Assembly: GCA_977006965.1 (NCBI GenBank)
Contig: OZ345380.1
Coordinates: 1,922,001-1,986,000, forward strand
Source of the DNA: Phymatolithon calcareum
Taxonomy: Eukaryota > Rhodophyta > Florideophyceae > Hapalidiales
DNA length: 64,000 nucleotides
Direction of reading: 5' to 3'
Shown: one piece after another, positions 1 to 10,383 of the stretch
Position numbering within the stretch: the stretch's first letter is position 1
Layout of the letters: each line of letters begins with the position of its first letter
Position numbers and translations under genes: made by a program
Notes under the pieces: model-generated
Databases searched by the model: none
The model's input: only the letters and a program-made list of their open reading frames with translations
Told to the model about the DNA's origin: nothing

Positions 1-1029
1 CACGGATTCTATCCGTTCAATGTCGATACTTCTGTACACGCGCATACGTCAACTCCTTCCAGAACTCCGGTAGGTCTCATAGGCTTACAGAAACGAAGCA
101 AAATACAAATTGTTTAGAATGGCAAGCTTGCTGGGCGGTCACTCCTGAGGCGGGCAAGAGTGGAAACCAACAACGTCAACAGGCGTCGAAGGTGCCCTGG
201 GACGCATAAATCCCTGATCCGGATTTAGAGCCTTGGAGAATATTTCGCAAGAAAGCAATGTAGGTACGAAAGGGAACTCCTGCAGAGTCACAAAATGTAT
301 CAAAGAAAGAAAAGACTTTGAAACAGAGGAACCCGGCAAGAAAAATAACCACACCAGCCAAGCAGTCGAAGGAGGCGAGTCAGTAAAATGCTCCTTTGAA
401 ATGAAAAGGACCTGTATGATATATCTGTGTGATGACGATAATTTTTTTTATAATTCAAGTTTTTTTTTAAAAAAAAGCCCCACAGACTTCCATTGCGAAC
501 CCTACAGTACAGGCGTTCCGCAACAAAAGATAGCATTGTCTGAGATTCTAAGTTTTTCCATCCGCCTTTCCAGCGATGCGTTTTCGAGAGGTACACTAAG
601 GTAAGTAGCAACTGAGGAAGCTTTGGGCATATCTTTGGAATTCTGTGGGGCTTGTAAATAAACTTCGATTAAAAAACTCAGTCTCCTGCTTCTTAAGAAG
701 CAATTGCTTTGGGAACAACGTGTTAGACGTAGGTATTTAGCTAAACTCAAGTTTCGGAGCGCTGAAATGTAATGCACAGTTCGAATTGGAGTCATTTTTC
801 ATGCTGTTCAAGAACTTCACTGAACTTTTGTGCCATCCCAGCGAATTGAACAAGACTTGCTCGGACCACGAACACAACTATAGGACCGCTTGGTCCAATT
901 GTTGGCCCTGTTTCATTTCATCTACACTCTGCGTCAATTACGATCCGAACTTCGATCAGCAACTTGTTTGAAAGAGCATGACATCGAGTCCGTGCTCGCT
1001 CGGTGCGCAGACTGGACCTCAGAATTCCA
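1..1029. other. Intergenic stretch with two LINE 3'-end fragments
   Basis: No gene is supported here; short open frames lack recognisable domains and overlap on both strands. Two fragments of one LINE 3' untranslated family lie in opposite orientation: about 607-680 on plus (GAAGC...TGTGGGGCTT then an A-rich end) and about 435-492 on minus (AAGCCCCACAGACTTCC preceded by a T-rich run). The same 3' end recurs at 7930-8060, 33530-33595 and 45895-45965. The rest shows nothing I can name. Confidence 0.5.
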
Positions 1030-3177
1030 ATGGAAGCCAACTGTCAAGATGACGTCGCAAGTATATCAGCGACTGCAATCGGGTTACAGTCGCGTGATAT
1101 CCCGCTTACCCGACATGCGGCGGTATTGGTGATCGATATGCAGAATGAATTCGCCCACGATCGAGGTGCAGTGTGGCGCCGTGTCACGCGAACGCCATAT
1201 ATTGAAAATGTTCTGAAAACAGCCACTGTGAACATAGCGCACATACTCGAAACAGCGCGCGCCGCCCACATCGAAGTCATTTACACAGTTGTCGAGGCGC
1301 TCACGCAGGATGGCCGCGAGCGCTCGCTGGACTATAAGGTTTCCGGCTTTCTGATCCCTCGTGCATCTTGGGGAGCTCAAGTCTTGGACAACATCCGTCC
1401 AGCTGGCGATGAGATCGTGCTTCCGAAGGGTTCGTCGTCGGTATTCATTAGCACCAACCTCGCGTACATCCTTCGCAACCTTGGCGTGCAGCAGGTTGTC
1501 ATTGTCGGCGGTCTCACTGACCAATGCGTTGACTCCGCTGTGCGTGACGCTTGCGATCTCGGATTCCTTGTCACCACCGTTACCGACTCCTGTTACACGC
1601 ACACCGAGGAGAGACATCGGTCTGCCCTCGCAAATAACGCTGGATACACGCGCCAGATTGATACTGCCACCGTCGTTGATGAGCTCAAGGCACTTGCGGT
1701 ATCTGGCGTGAATGAGGACACTTCACGTCGGAGAGGGGCACGCTCGGAAAAAATAACAATACCTCGGCCTCGTGTAGTGCAGCCGCGAGAGTATCTGCGA
1801 TTTGAAATAACAGATATAAACGGTAAGGCGCTGAGCAAGTTAGTGCCGATGCGACACCGCGCTTCGAAGGTGTACATGTACTCCGGCGCACTGGCACTTG
1901 GCAGTAACTCGACGGTAATGACGATTCCCGACGAGATCGCGACCGCCGGCTGCCCGAACGCCGAACTGCTTCCAGACTGGTCCACAGAGCGGCATCTACC
2001 GTGGGCATCAGCCGCACAGGGGGCGCCAGAAGAAGGTGTACGTGTGAGTCGCGTATTGTGTGAACAGATGCATCCCGACGGTGGACGTAGTCATGTGCCC
2101 CGAGCCGCTTGCCGCCGACTATTGGCCGAATTGGCCGCATACAACGACCGTGGATTGCAGTTGCTTTCTGCGTCTGAGCTGGAGTTTTGCGTTGCAATTC
2201 GCTCGCGGCAGCCGCTTTTCGACGGCCTTGAGGTCTTCGCCACTCTGCAAGGCGCGAAAACGGCTGGCTTCCAGTACGCGGTTGAGGCGGAAATGGACGC
2301 AGTCGGGGTAGACGTGGAGACGATGAATGCGGAATACGGCGCGGGGCAATTGGAAATCACGTTCAAACCCAAGCTTGGCATTGCGGGACCAGACGACACC
2401 GTCACGTTCCGCACAGGGACCAAGGAAATTGCCCAGCAGCGTGGGTTCGTGGCGACGTTTGCAACCAAACCATTTGGTCTCACCGGAACTGGAAACGGCG
2501 GTCACTTCAACTTTTCGCTGTGGGAGCTGGTACGACGAGAACATAGGGTTGCAGAGGCTGAAATGAACAATGTGTCAGTTGATTGTGATATGCGCTCGGC
2601 GATGCGAGATGACCAAGGCGAAAAAGCATTGCTTTCGGAGACTGCTCGCCAATTTCTCGCGGGCATCGTCGAACATGCTCCTGCCATGGAGGCACTATGC
2701 GCGCCAACGCCGGGGTGTTACGCACGGCATGGGAACTGGGCGCCCGATGCGGCGAACTGGGGAGTGGACGACCGGCTCGCGGCGGTGCGGGTGAAGGTGG
2801 GCGAGACTGCGGATGAAACTTACTTCGAGTTTCGCAGTCCGTCGAGCGCTGCAAATGCTTATCTCGTGACCACAGCGATTGTTGCCGCGGGTCTGGATGG
2901 ACTGGAGCGGAAGCTGGAGCTGCCTCCGGAGCGACAGTCAGTTGCAGACGGTGCACAACCGCTGCCGAAGTCACTACCAGAAGCCCTAGAGGTGCTGCTC
3001 AAGGACACGTACCTTGTTAAACGCATCGGGAAAGATCTTGTCCGATGGTTTGTGGGAGTGAAAAGGGGCGAACTTAAACAGCTGAAAATATGGACTAATG
3101 AGGGTCTAGATTATGGATTAGGAGTGGACGAGGCTACGCTTAAGGCATGGCAAAATATGTACTTCGAGTTCATTTGA
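1030..3177 (+). CDS. Fused isochorismatase-like hydrolase / glutamine synthetase-like protein
   Basis: I start at the ATG at 1030 (715 aa); the frame is open upstream to a GTG at 1003, but ATG is the expected eukaryotic start. The N-terminal ~230 residues are a cysteine-hydrolase (isochorismatase-like) domain: the Asp of VIDMQNEF, a Lys in LPKGSS and the Cys of GGLTDQCVDSAVRDA give the complete Asp-Lys-Cys triad. From about residue 265 to the end is a class I glutamine synthetase-like domain: a beta-grasp start (YLRFEITDINGKAL), ELEFC, GQLEITF, the GNGGHFNFSLW histidine loop, and RVKVG...YFEFRSPSSAANAYL. The family chemistry would be an amide or C-N hydrolysis joined to an ATP-dependent glutamate-amine ligation, but the substrate is unknown. 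It resembles fungal FluG in plan (hydrolase plus GS), although FluG carries an amidohydrolase instead. No signal peptide or intron is seen. It has no operon neighbours; retroelement debris lies on both sides. Confidence 0.88.
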   Translation: MEANCQDDVASISATAIGLQSRDIPLTRHAAVLVIDMQNEFAHDRGAVWRRVTRTPYIENVLKTATVNIAHILETARAAHIEVIYTVVEALTQDGRERSLDYKVSGFLIPRASWGAQVLDNIRPAGDEIVLPKGSSSVFISTNLAYILRNLGVQQVVIVGGLTDQCVDSAVRDACDLGFLVTTVTDSCYTHTEERHRSALANNAGYTRQIDTATVVDELKALAVSGVNEDTSRRRGARSEKITIPRPRVVQPREYLRFEITDINGKALSKLVPMRHRASKVYMYSGALALGSNSTVMTIPDEIATAGCPNAELLPDWSTERHLPWASAAQGAPEEGVRVSRVLCEQMHPDGGRSHVPRAACRRLLAELAAYNDRGLQLLSASELEFCVAIRSRQPLFDGLEVFATLQGAKTAGFQYAVEAEMDAVGVDVETMNAEYGAGQLEITFKPKLGIAGPDDTVTFRTGTKEIAQQRGFVATFATKPFGLTGTGNGGHFNFSLWELVRREHRVAEAEMNNVSVDCDMRSAMRDDQGEKALLSETARQFLAGIVEHAPAMEALCAPTPGCYARHGNWAPDAANWGVDDRLAAVRVKVGETADETYFEFRSPSSAANAYLVTTAIVAAGLDGLERKLELPPERQSVADGAQPLPKSLPEALEVLLKDTYLVKRIGKDLVRWFVGVKRGELKQLKIWTNEGLDYGLGVDEATLKAWQNMYFEFI

Positions 3178-5307
3178 GCGACCGGAGAGATTACTTCATA
3201 AACACAATGCCGTGATTTATGGTTGTCTCCTCATGGTCGTCCTCATTTTGGTGTCACTTTGTTCATTGCAAGCACGAAGTGCACCCTCTCATGACTACTA
3301 ACCAGATTATGGGCACTGCTTATTTTCAAGCGCGCGGAAACACACGCCGAGTAGTTTTGCCTCGTGTCGTGATCTCCCATTTTGGCACTAATCGCAATTG
3401 CATTTGCCAATATGACACTCAATGGGCGCGCGAAGACCACACTGGAGGAGCAAAAATAAAGATTTAACTCCACGTGAATATTCCTGTGGGCCCAGTCTGA
3501 GTATGACACAAACTGAAGTCTTGAGGATGTGGCTAGCTGGAGTTAAGAGATCCCTGTTAGCGTGCACAAAGGTGAAGGTTTTGAGACTCCATACGTCAGT
3601 TCTGTTGGCGGAGTTTAGGCAAGACACTGCAGCGGAGTTTACAGGCTTCTGTGGCAGGAGCATCCACTGATGTCGTAGTGCAGTTGAGAGGACGGCACCT
3701 AAAAGTTGCACCTGGAGCATCACATAGACTGCACTGCGAGGAGTAATGCAGGACACACAAAGCGGAGAAATCTTCCGTGGTGGGAAAGTTGGAATAAATC
3801 TGCGTGAACGTTAATGGAACGACGGAGCACACAAATGTTTATTATTTTAAAAAAATTACCATCTTAAGGGATCAGTTTTGCTTCGGCGTAAGATGGGGAT
3901 CCATAACTCAAAACAGTAATAGTATGGCGACGTGAAGCAGGTAATCTTGCATGTTCTCACCAAGTTAGCTCGCTTAGTGGAGCCGACAAGAACATTGCAT
4001 GTATTAGTCCAGATTGTCAATCGGCGAGAGGCTACCGCGATTGGTATACAATGCAAGGAAACGGAAAATTGACGACTTGCACAGCATGTCCTGTTGGAAA
4101 AAATAGAGGGAAGAGAACGTTGAACGAGTAAACGTTGTACAAACATGGCTTATGACACTGGCGATGCCCAACTTCTTCAGGTAGTTTGCCTGCTTGTCCC
4201 ATATTGTGTGCCCAGTTCAATGCATTCCGAATATTTGTACGAGATCCCAAATAGGGCGTCCTGGGCAAGAGCGACCTGATGCACAATAAAAAGTCTCGGG
4301 TAAGATCGCAATGCATCACGGAACGATTTGGGAAACGTCGTGGAAATACACATGATGATCGACATGTGCAACAGGCTTTTTGTGTTAGAGTGCAAGATAG
4401 TGTTGGACCGCGAAGCAAAGAAGTCATTGAATGGAAATAGACATACCCAGGCTGTGTCGGTCGTAGTCGCAGTATCACATAAGCTCGGATCAAGGACATG
4501 CATGAAGTTAAAGCACTATGAAAGTCTCGTGTAAGATCGCAATGTGTCGCGCAAATACGCATGATGATAGACATGTGCAACAGGGACCTACGATGGTACC
4601 GGCTTAGACACATTCTTAGAATGCACGAACGCCGCCTGGTCCGATATCGGCGTTCTTCAAGACCGTGTGGTAGGTCAGCTGGTAGTTCTTTGGAGCCATT
4701 ATCTCTTCTCAGGGCCTTGATCTCGTGTGGTTGTTCGACAGGACCGTCAGCGCACAATGAAATTGATGGTAAAACAAATTCCACTACTTGCGCAGGTGCG
4801 AAAGTGTCGATTTCGTGCTCCCGTGCTATGGACCCGGACACGAGATTAAATACCAAGTTGACTCGATCACACTTGCACGTGTACGGCGCCGCGGTCGCAT
4901 CGATTTGTTTGCATTACATGCGGCTAAGCTTCAGGAGGCTACAGTAAAAACTCTGTGATACGCCTTAAACTTCGGCTAGCCAGATCCTTATCACATCACT
5001 TTAGCGCATCCAAAAGACTTTGACAAATATTTTCTTTCTGCTTCGCAGTAGAACTGCGGCAGTTGTCAATTCTGAGTTCATGAACCTACAGTTCCAAGGC
5101 ACCGCTGAATGAAGAAAACCAACTCCGGTCGGAACTGCATTATGAAGACCTCGGAAACTATAAAACAGAAGTTCTGAAACTGCTGTGGACAAAGTATGAC
5201 CCAGAAACTCTGGTGATAGAGTTTGAAAACTCCACATTTTTGGATCCTGGCTAATTTTTGCGCCCCCAGTGCACTTTTTCGCGGATTCTAAGAAAGATTT
5301 TATAGCT
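3178..5307. other. Gene-poor interval with a local direct duplication
   Basis: No convincing gene. An 825-nt open frame on minus (4032-4856) has low-complexity, domain-free translation and is not called. A diverged direct duplication of roughly 70-100 bp is visible: about 4289-4390 and 4519-4590 share AAGATCGCAATG and ATGATGAT.GACATGTGCAACAGG. An AATAAA lies near 3453 downstream of the fused enzyme gene, but it is too far away to assign with confidence. Nothing else is recognised. Confidence 0.4.
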
Positions 5308-6474
5308 CCAGGAAAAGCTCAATGAATGCTCCGAATGGGCGCAGGTCTATCGAATGACTTGGTCTACCCGAAAGTGCTCAGTCATACTCCCAAGGCGAAG
5401 GACAGAACAGCCTTTTCTTCTGGCGAACGAGGAAGTTCAAATAAGACCCACTACAAAATATCTCGGTACGACAATTGACGATAACGGAAATCATGGCGAC
5501 AGGCTTCTGGAGCGATTCAAAAGCGCTGGCGGAAAAGTGCAGCTACTGAGTACCCTAGGCACGTTTATTCTGGCGAACGAGGAAGTTCAAATAAGACGCA
5601 CGGCAGAATATCTCGCTACGACAATCAACGAGAACGGAATTTGTGATGACCGACTCCTGGAGCGCTTCAAAAGCGCTGGCGCAAAAGTCCGGCTCATGAG
5701 CACTCTGGGCATGACAAGGAAAGGATGCAACACAGAAAAATGCATCAGGCTTTTCAAAGCATTCATCAGGCCGGTATATGAGTACGCCGCGGATATAACT
5801 CCTGACACAATCCGAGTATCGAGAGCAGCAGTGCAAGTCCAAAAGGACATCGCGACGATACTGTTTGGAAAGTGGGAAGGGCGGCACTGGAGAAGACTAA
5901 TGAAGCTCTGCCAAATAGAACCATGGGAGTTCCGCCGACAGCACCTGCTCTCGAAGTTAACGCGAAGACTTAGGAAGGTTGTGGAGGAGATGCGTGACAC
6001 GGGGGCAGAGCTGGAACTCGAGACGCTGGACCGCATGCGAAAATCGAGCACACGAACCGATATCCAAGAGAGGAGTGCCCTCCGACTAGCCTGGGAACAA
6101 CAAGAAGAACGCAGCGCTAGGAAAATTACATTTGCCAAGAATGGTCTACCGCACCAAGCACTGAGGATGGAAGAAAGAAGGCACAGAATTCTCTGCGCAA
6201 GATGATTTGTAGGTCAGTTTCCAAGAAATTCGCCGAAGTTAATAGAAGAAATGGGCAGTCAAGGAGCATGGGCAGTTAGAATACTGAACAGCATCGTGAG
6301 GAAGCCAACATGGACCCCCACAGAGGAGACCAACGTGGTCCGAGCCATAGACGCAATACTAAGTAATTCTGATTAAGGAACGGATATTTCGAGTGTAGTA
6401 GAATGCTGAGAAACGTACCGACTTTCCTCACGTTGGGACACATGGTACCTTCTCAATAAATCCACTTAATTACG
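5308..6474 (+). mobile_element. LINE fragment A: RT thumb/C-terminal region with 3' end
   Basis: The reading frame from about 5308 through 6205 matches the connection and C-terminal part of LINE reverse transcriptases: W...RKCSVIL, YLGTTIDDNG, then the region after the palm that includes IKAFIRPVYEYAADI, comparable to the QPRWEYA segment of the LINE at 57.6 kb. After a stop at 6203 the same protein can be followed out of frame to ...VVRAIDAILSNSD and a TAA near 6373. A 3' tail follows, ending AATAAATCCACTTAATTACGA near 6474; the same tail ends another copy at 8292. The endonuclease and RT palm are missing, so this is a dead 5'-truncated copy. It contains an in-frame 150-bp tandem duplication, listed separately. 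Confidence 0.75.
5421..5720 (+). repeat. 150-bp in-frame tandem duplication
   Basis: Two adjacent copies (5421-5570 and 5571-5720) begin TGGCGAACGAGGAAGTTCAA and run through the YLGTTID-type segment of the LINE RT. The period is exactly 150 nt, so 50 codons are duplicated without breaking the frame. The copies differ by many substitutions, so the duplication is not recent. It is absent from the related fragment at 6474-6632. Confidence 0.85.
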
Positions 6475-6632
6475 AGTACCCTAGGCATGACAAGGAAAGG
6501 ATCCAGCACCGAAAATTGCATTAGGCTTTTCAAGGCATTCATCAGGCCAGTACATGAGTACGCTGCGCATATAACACCGGACACAATCTGAGTATCGAGA
6601 GCAGCAGTGAAAGTTCAGAAGGACATTGGAAG
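6474..6632 (+). mobile_element. Second short LINE A fragment
   Basis: This matches 5695-5850 base by base with scattered changes (CATGACAAGGAAAGGAT, TTCATCAGGCC.GTA.ATGAGTACGC, GAGTATCGAGAGCAGCAGTG). It abuts the tail of the preceding LINE A copy directly, which suggests a head-to-tail arrangement or insertion beside the first. An in-frame TGA at the ACAATCTGAGTATCG position shows that it is not functional. Confidence 0.75.
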
Positions 6633-6722
6633 GATACAGTCTACGATCCATCGATCGAGGTCGTTCATCTGGGCTCTGAACCCAGAGATTAAAATTCGGA
6701 CTTTCGAATTTTCCCGCAACCT

Positions 6723-6915
6723 TCAGAAGAAGAAGAAGTGGAGATTTTTATTATAGTGTTACCAACGCATCTGCAGACGCTTGGGGCAACACTTCTGATG
6801 AGCCACGAGGACTCAACTCAGAGCCCAGAGGCTCCATTTCGCATAAAAACGGCTATAGTAAGCAAAATTAGAAAACCTACCTCTGATCTCAACGGAGAGA
6901 TCTCGAGGGGGAAAA
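6723..6915 (-). mobile_element. 5'-truncated LINE D copy with 11-bp TSD
   Basis: Minus-strand copy of the (TTC)n-tailed 3' end found at 48955-49273. On plus it starts with AGAAGAAGAAG and continues GGAGATTTTTATTATAGTG and the GCATCTGCAGACGCTTGGGGCAAC block. It is flanked by the direct repeat TCCCGCAACCT (6712-6722 and 6916-6926), as expected for target-primed reverse transcription. Confidence 0.85.
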
Positions 6916-7413
6916 TCCCGCAACCTGCAGAACAATGTTTTTTTATTTATCAAATTACTATATCAAAAATTGAAGATAAACCATTTCCCGCATTCTCCCG
7001 GTGGAATAGACAAAAAATGGGTCAGAATGCGTACAACCGTTTCCTGTAGCTCCCAGTTCTTTTCTTGTCGGAAAAAGAACGTAGTGTTGCAAACGTTTTT
7101 GCACGGTTGTACGTGCTGCACTATTTAGCACCACTCTTCCTCGTGCGCATTGTAGCTGTTATGACGTAGACAACTGGGCCAAAGGGATTGCCCCCCCCCC
7201 CCCTGATCAGGAAGGACATGTGTGAAGGGTCAATGCAGCCAACAATGCTCTAATCACAAGGGCTTTTCAATACGGTAGTCTTCCAAGAGGGCTCCAAACA
7301 GGATTCTCAAAGCCTGCTGTCAGCTTGTACCATAGAATAAGAACCGGAATCTTGTCCATTGCGTCAACCCGCACGCAAAAATGAATCACTGTTGCATCTG
7401 TCAATTTATCCAG

Positions 7414-7463
7414 CTTTGAAAGCCCCCTAGTTTAGCAATTGCTAAACTAGGGGGCTATCAAAG
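7414..7463. repeat. 50-bp palindrome 1 (one mismatch)
   Basis: Two 25-nt arms with no spacer meet at CAATTG; 24 of 25 positions pair, the exception being A/T in CTTTGAAAG versus CTATCAAAG. The core CCCCCTAGTTTAGCAA pairs perfectly. It would extrude as a cruciform or form a hairpin in RNA. Confidence 0.95.
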
Positions 7464-7468
7464 CAATC

Positions 7469-7506
7469 CGCGAGTATGAATACTTGCGCAAGTATTCATA
7501 CTCGCG
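7469..7506. repeat. 38-bp perfect palindrome 2
   Basis: Arms of 19 nt (7469-7487, 7488-7506) are exact reverse complements with no spacer, centred on TTGCGCAA and bounded by CGCGAGTATG. It starts 5 bp after palindrome 1. Confidence 0.95.
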
Positions 7507-7693
7507 AACTGGCCAAAGTGGATCGGGTGGTTCAGAATTGGAGAAATTGGCAGAGTGGCTTAGGGAAATGCCTCTCTTCTACGAGTAACGGTGTCTTTTC
7601 AGCCCAGAGCCCCAGTTGAAACGGGAACTAATGAATGGTTACTCTGTATGCTATTCCTACTGAGCGCGAATCTTCCGAAAATCGCATTAAAAT

Positions 7694-7735
7694 TGGGCTG
7701 CTAAGCTCAAACATATGTTTGAGCTTAGCAGCCCA
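7694..7735. repeat. 42-bp perfect palindrome 3
   Basis: Arms of 21 nt (7694-7714, 7715-7735) are exact reverse complements centred on CATATG and bounded by TGGGCTGC. It has no sequence relation to the first two palindromes. Confidence 0.95.
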
Positions 7736-8820
7736 TGACTTGAATCGGGTTCACCACTCAAAGAAGGAATTATTCCACACTCACAGTCCTGGTTGCAGAT
7801 ATAAGTAATGCTGGCAATGAAGAACTACTGCAGTATAATTGCCTCTTTGCCGTACGCCAGGGGGGCAGGTACAACACTATGATAAAACACAACTATTCAT
7901 TACACTATTAGTCTTCGAAACAATCGAGTACATGCTAGGGGCTCTGATAAAATACCAGATATAAGAGCAGAGCCGCCCTAGTGATGGTAGCACCTGAGGA
8001 AGCCTTGCCCGTGTATTCGTAGGACTGGGGGTTTAAAAAATAAATTAATTAAAAAACTATTAGTCTTTGATGGAGACTGGGAGTGACGTGGGCTGTTAGA
8101 ATACTGAAGAGCATCCTGAGAAAGCCAATATGCCCCCACAGAGGAGACCAACGTGGCCCGAGCCATCGACGCGATACTGAGTAATTCTGATTAAGGAACC
8201 GAAATTTCGAGTGTCGTAGAATGCTAAGAAAGGTGCCGGCTTTCCTCACGTTCGAACACATGGTACCTTCTCAATAAATCAACTTAATTACGACTCGGAG
8301 TGGCGACTTTTTGTACGAAGCAATCGACGAGTCCAATACTTAGGATTTAATTCATCAAAGGCAATATCAAGATAGATGTACAGGGCAATTGAGAAAAGAG
8401 CAAGTGGAAAGAAAGTGAACGGTTCACTGTGAACCAGAATATAATCTTGATAAGAGCTTCATGCAATCCCTTTCTTTCCACGAAGAAGCCAATACTGGAT
8501 CTCAATGGATTCGGAGCGATTCAGTACGCACGCAGCTTGCATACTGTAAAAGTTTGCCAGCCTCAATATACGCGGATTGTTAAATGAGCTAAGCTTTGAA
8601 AAACGCGGAAGCAAAACTCGAAACTCTGAATACGGACTTTGCAAGAACTTAGAATTCATGAACTGCTTAGCCTCATGCTAAATCCTTTATGAAAGCTGGT
8701 CATGCGATTTTTGTAACGTCTGCGTTGCGTTTTGCACAGCACGTGGGGAATAATTTATCTTGGGTTGCCGATTGTTTTCCACGTAGTTTATGTAAGCCGG
8801 GATGCGTCCAGGACCGTACG

Positions 8821-8873
8821 GTACTGTACATCACGTACAGCAAATTAAAGTTGCTGTACATGACGTGCAGTAC
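8821..8873. repeat. Imperfect inverted repeat, 23-nt arms
   Basis: Arms 8821-8843 and 8851-8873 are separated by ATTAAAG. Twenty of 23 positions pair, and the three mismatches are all transitions, as if an originally perfect palindrome has decayed by C-to-T or G-to-A change. Confidence 0.85.
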
Positions 8874-9759
8874 AGTTGTTTTTAGTCTGATCACACTCTT
8901 ACGAATACAATTAATCCTCAATATAAGGATGTTCAGAACGGACTTGCACGGTTTTCCCAAAAGTTAAGGATATTCTTATTTCGTATTTGAATCAGAAGCT
9001 CCGAATCACACGTGTACCTGAGTGTCTACCACAGATGCATTTTTTAGTATTCTGGCCTGGAATTTCCCTCAAAAGATACACTACATTTTATGGAAACCCT
9101 CAAAAAAATGTCTTTAGAAAACCTTTTCATGAAAAGCTTTTCTAAAACATTTGTAAGACATCTTAAAAATGCTATCTTGACACATAGTTCAGAATATGCG
9201 TCGTCCGATATCATCAAACATACTACTAAATGTACGGTAAGCTCCGTGACATGTGACAGACAACAATCTTTAATCTGATTATTCTAGAAATATTTAAATT
9301 TGATAATAATTTCGACGATACCACAGGCGTGGACGATAGATTCGTGTTGTGGAGCGAGGATTTCCTTAAAAAGGAGATGCTTATATGAAGGATTGACTGG
9401 GTTCCTCAGTTGCTTCCTGTACAGTAAAGTGCAGCAATAGCTGTGCAACGCACTGAGTATATCTGATTTTTGCTCTTCTTGAGTGTTTTCTAGCTAGCAG
9501 CGTATCGCTAACGGGGGGCCTCCTCCTGGCTGCAACAAGCATTGTCGTGGGCATATCCAGCACTATCTCAAAAATCACCATCAGCTTTGAGCCAAGACTA
9601 TCGCAGTCCCGCTGGCACTGTAATCAAGAGCTCTGTCTACTGAAGACTCTAAAGAGATGTATCGGACACAGAAATGCTTAAATACCTCGGGCGCTGCCAG
9701 CATACCGCAGTCGCTATCAGCCACTCCATTTCCTGCTCGTTGAACGATCAAACTTTACC

Positions 9760-10266
9760 ATGAATCCATCTCCGCTTGTTACCGTTCTCTTATTCACTGC
9801 TTTGCTCCACAGCTCTTCTGCGGCAATTCCAAGCCTGGGCCTCAACACTGCCAAAGACGTCCGGTCTAATCTCACTGCTGCCGATTTTCTCATCTCGGGC
9901 AATGTTCCTCCGATCGGTCCGAACGCAGATTTTTCAGTTATCACTGCTGACGCCACGAACAAAAAGGCTCTTTCTGCTACCGATACTCAATTCCGCGTGT
10001 CTACAGTTCGTGTTGCGGCTGGTCGTCCGGTTTTCAAGCATTTGCATCCACGTGGAGCTGAAATCCTCTATGTGACGAAGGGAAGAATGGTGGCGTATAT
10101 GTGGGACGAAGGAAGTAACCCGAGAGTAATTAGGAATGTGCTCAGGCGCGGCCAATCCACTGTGATCCCCCAGGGACTCGTACATCTTGTTAAGTGTACC
10201 AGCAGGGCTGATTGCACCTTCATCGCGGTGCTCAACTCGGGAGATCCGGGCATTATTCCCGTCTAG
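9760..10266 (+). CDS. Germin-like secreted cupin
   Basis: The 168-aa frame starts at ATG 9760. Residues 1-21 (MNPSPLVTVLLFTALLHSSSA) form a typical signal peptide, so secretion or an extracellular location is likely. The cupin_1 barrel has both germin boxes: HLHPRGAE fits HxHx4E, followed by GRM, and IPQGLVH supplies the final metal-binding His. All four expected Mn ligands (His, His, Glu, His) are therefore present. The family includes oxalate oxidases, superoxide dismutases and proteins without shown activity, so enzyme activity should not be assumed. It is shorter than plant germins (about 210-220 aa), mainly at the N-terminus. An AATAAA polyadenylation signal lies 112 bp after the stop (10378-10383). 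No intron is seen. Confidence 0.9.
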   Translation: MNPSPLVTVLLFTALLHSSSAAIPSLGLNTAKDVRSNLTAADFLISGNVPPIGPNADFSVITADATNKKALSATDTQFRVSTVRVAAGRPVFKHLHPRGAEILYVTKGRMVAYMWDEGSNPRVIRNVLRRGQSTVIPQGLVHLVKCTSRADCTFIAVLNSGDPGIIPV

Positions 10267-10377
10267 TCTTGGTTTTGCGAGTCGCCAGTTATTCGGAGGA
10301 TGCGGCAACACCAGGATTTTCGCCGTCTGAGAACCTCTTTCTAGTACCATTTCTGCCTCCAGTGGTATTTTTATTGC

Positions 10378-10383
10378 AATAAA
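10378..10383 (+). terminator. Polyadenylation signal of the germin-like gene
   Basis: AATAAA in TTGCAATAAAACGG, about 110 bp beyond the germin-like stop codon. The position fits a eukaryotic 3' UTR. Confidence 0.55.

Larger units (their letters stand above)
6927..9759. other. Gene-poor interval with palindromes and LINE 3' ends
   Basis: No host gene is supported. It holds three near-perfect palindromes (7414-7735), a looser inverted repeat (8821-8873), a LINE 3' end at about 7930-8060 (CCTGAGGAAGCC...GGGGGTTT, A-rich end), and a LINE A 3' end at about 8080-8292 (AGGAGACCAACGTGG through TCAATAAATCAACTTAATTACGA). A run of 13 C lies at 7191-7203. Between 8300 and 9759 I see only A/T-rich unassigned sequence. 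Confidence 0.5.

Noticed and set aside
233-604. 123-codon plus-strand open frame
   Set aside because: It overlaps the reversed LINE 3' end (poly-T/poly-A) and has no motif.
4032-4856. 274-codon minus-strand open frame
   Set aside because: The translation is rich in Arg, Cys and Ser with no domain, and it spans a visible local DNA duplication; it is probably chance.
5421-5720. Possible CRISPR-like repeat array
   Set aside because: Only two long tandem copies without spacers, inside a LINE coding region; no CRISPR array is seen anywhere in the window.
7191-7203. Run of 13 C
   Set aside because: A simple homopolymer; noted but not evidence of function, and homopolymer length is error-prone.
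7549-7640. tRNA or SINE promoter-like box TGGCAGAGTGG near the palindromes
   Set aside because: It fits a pol III A box, but no cloverleaf and no convincing B box at the right distance could be built.
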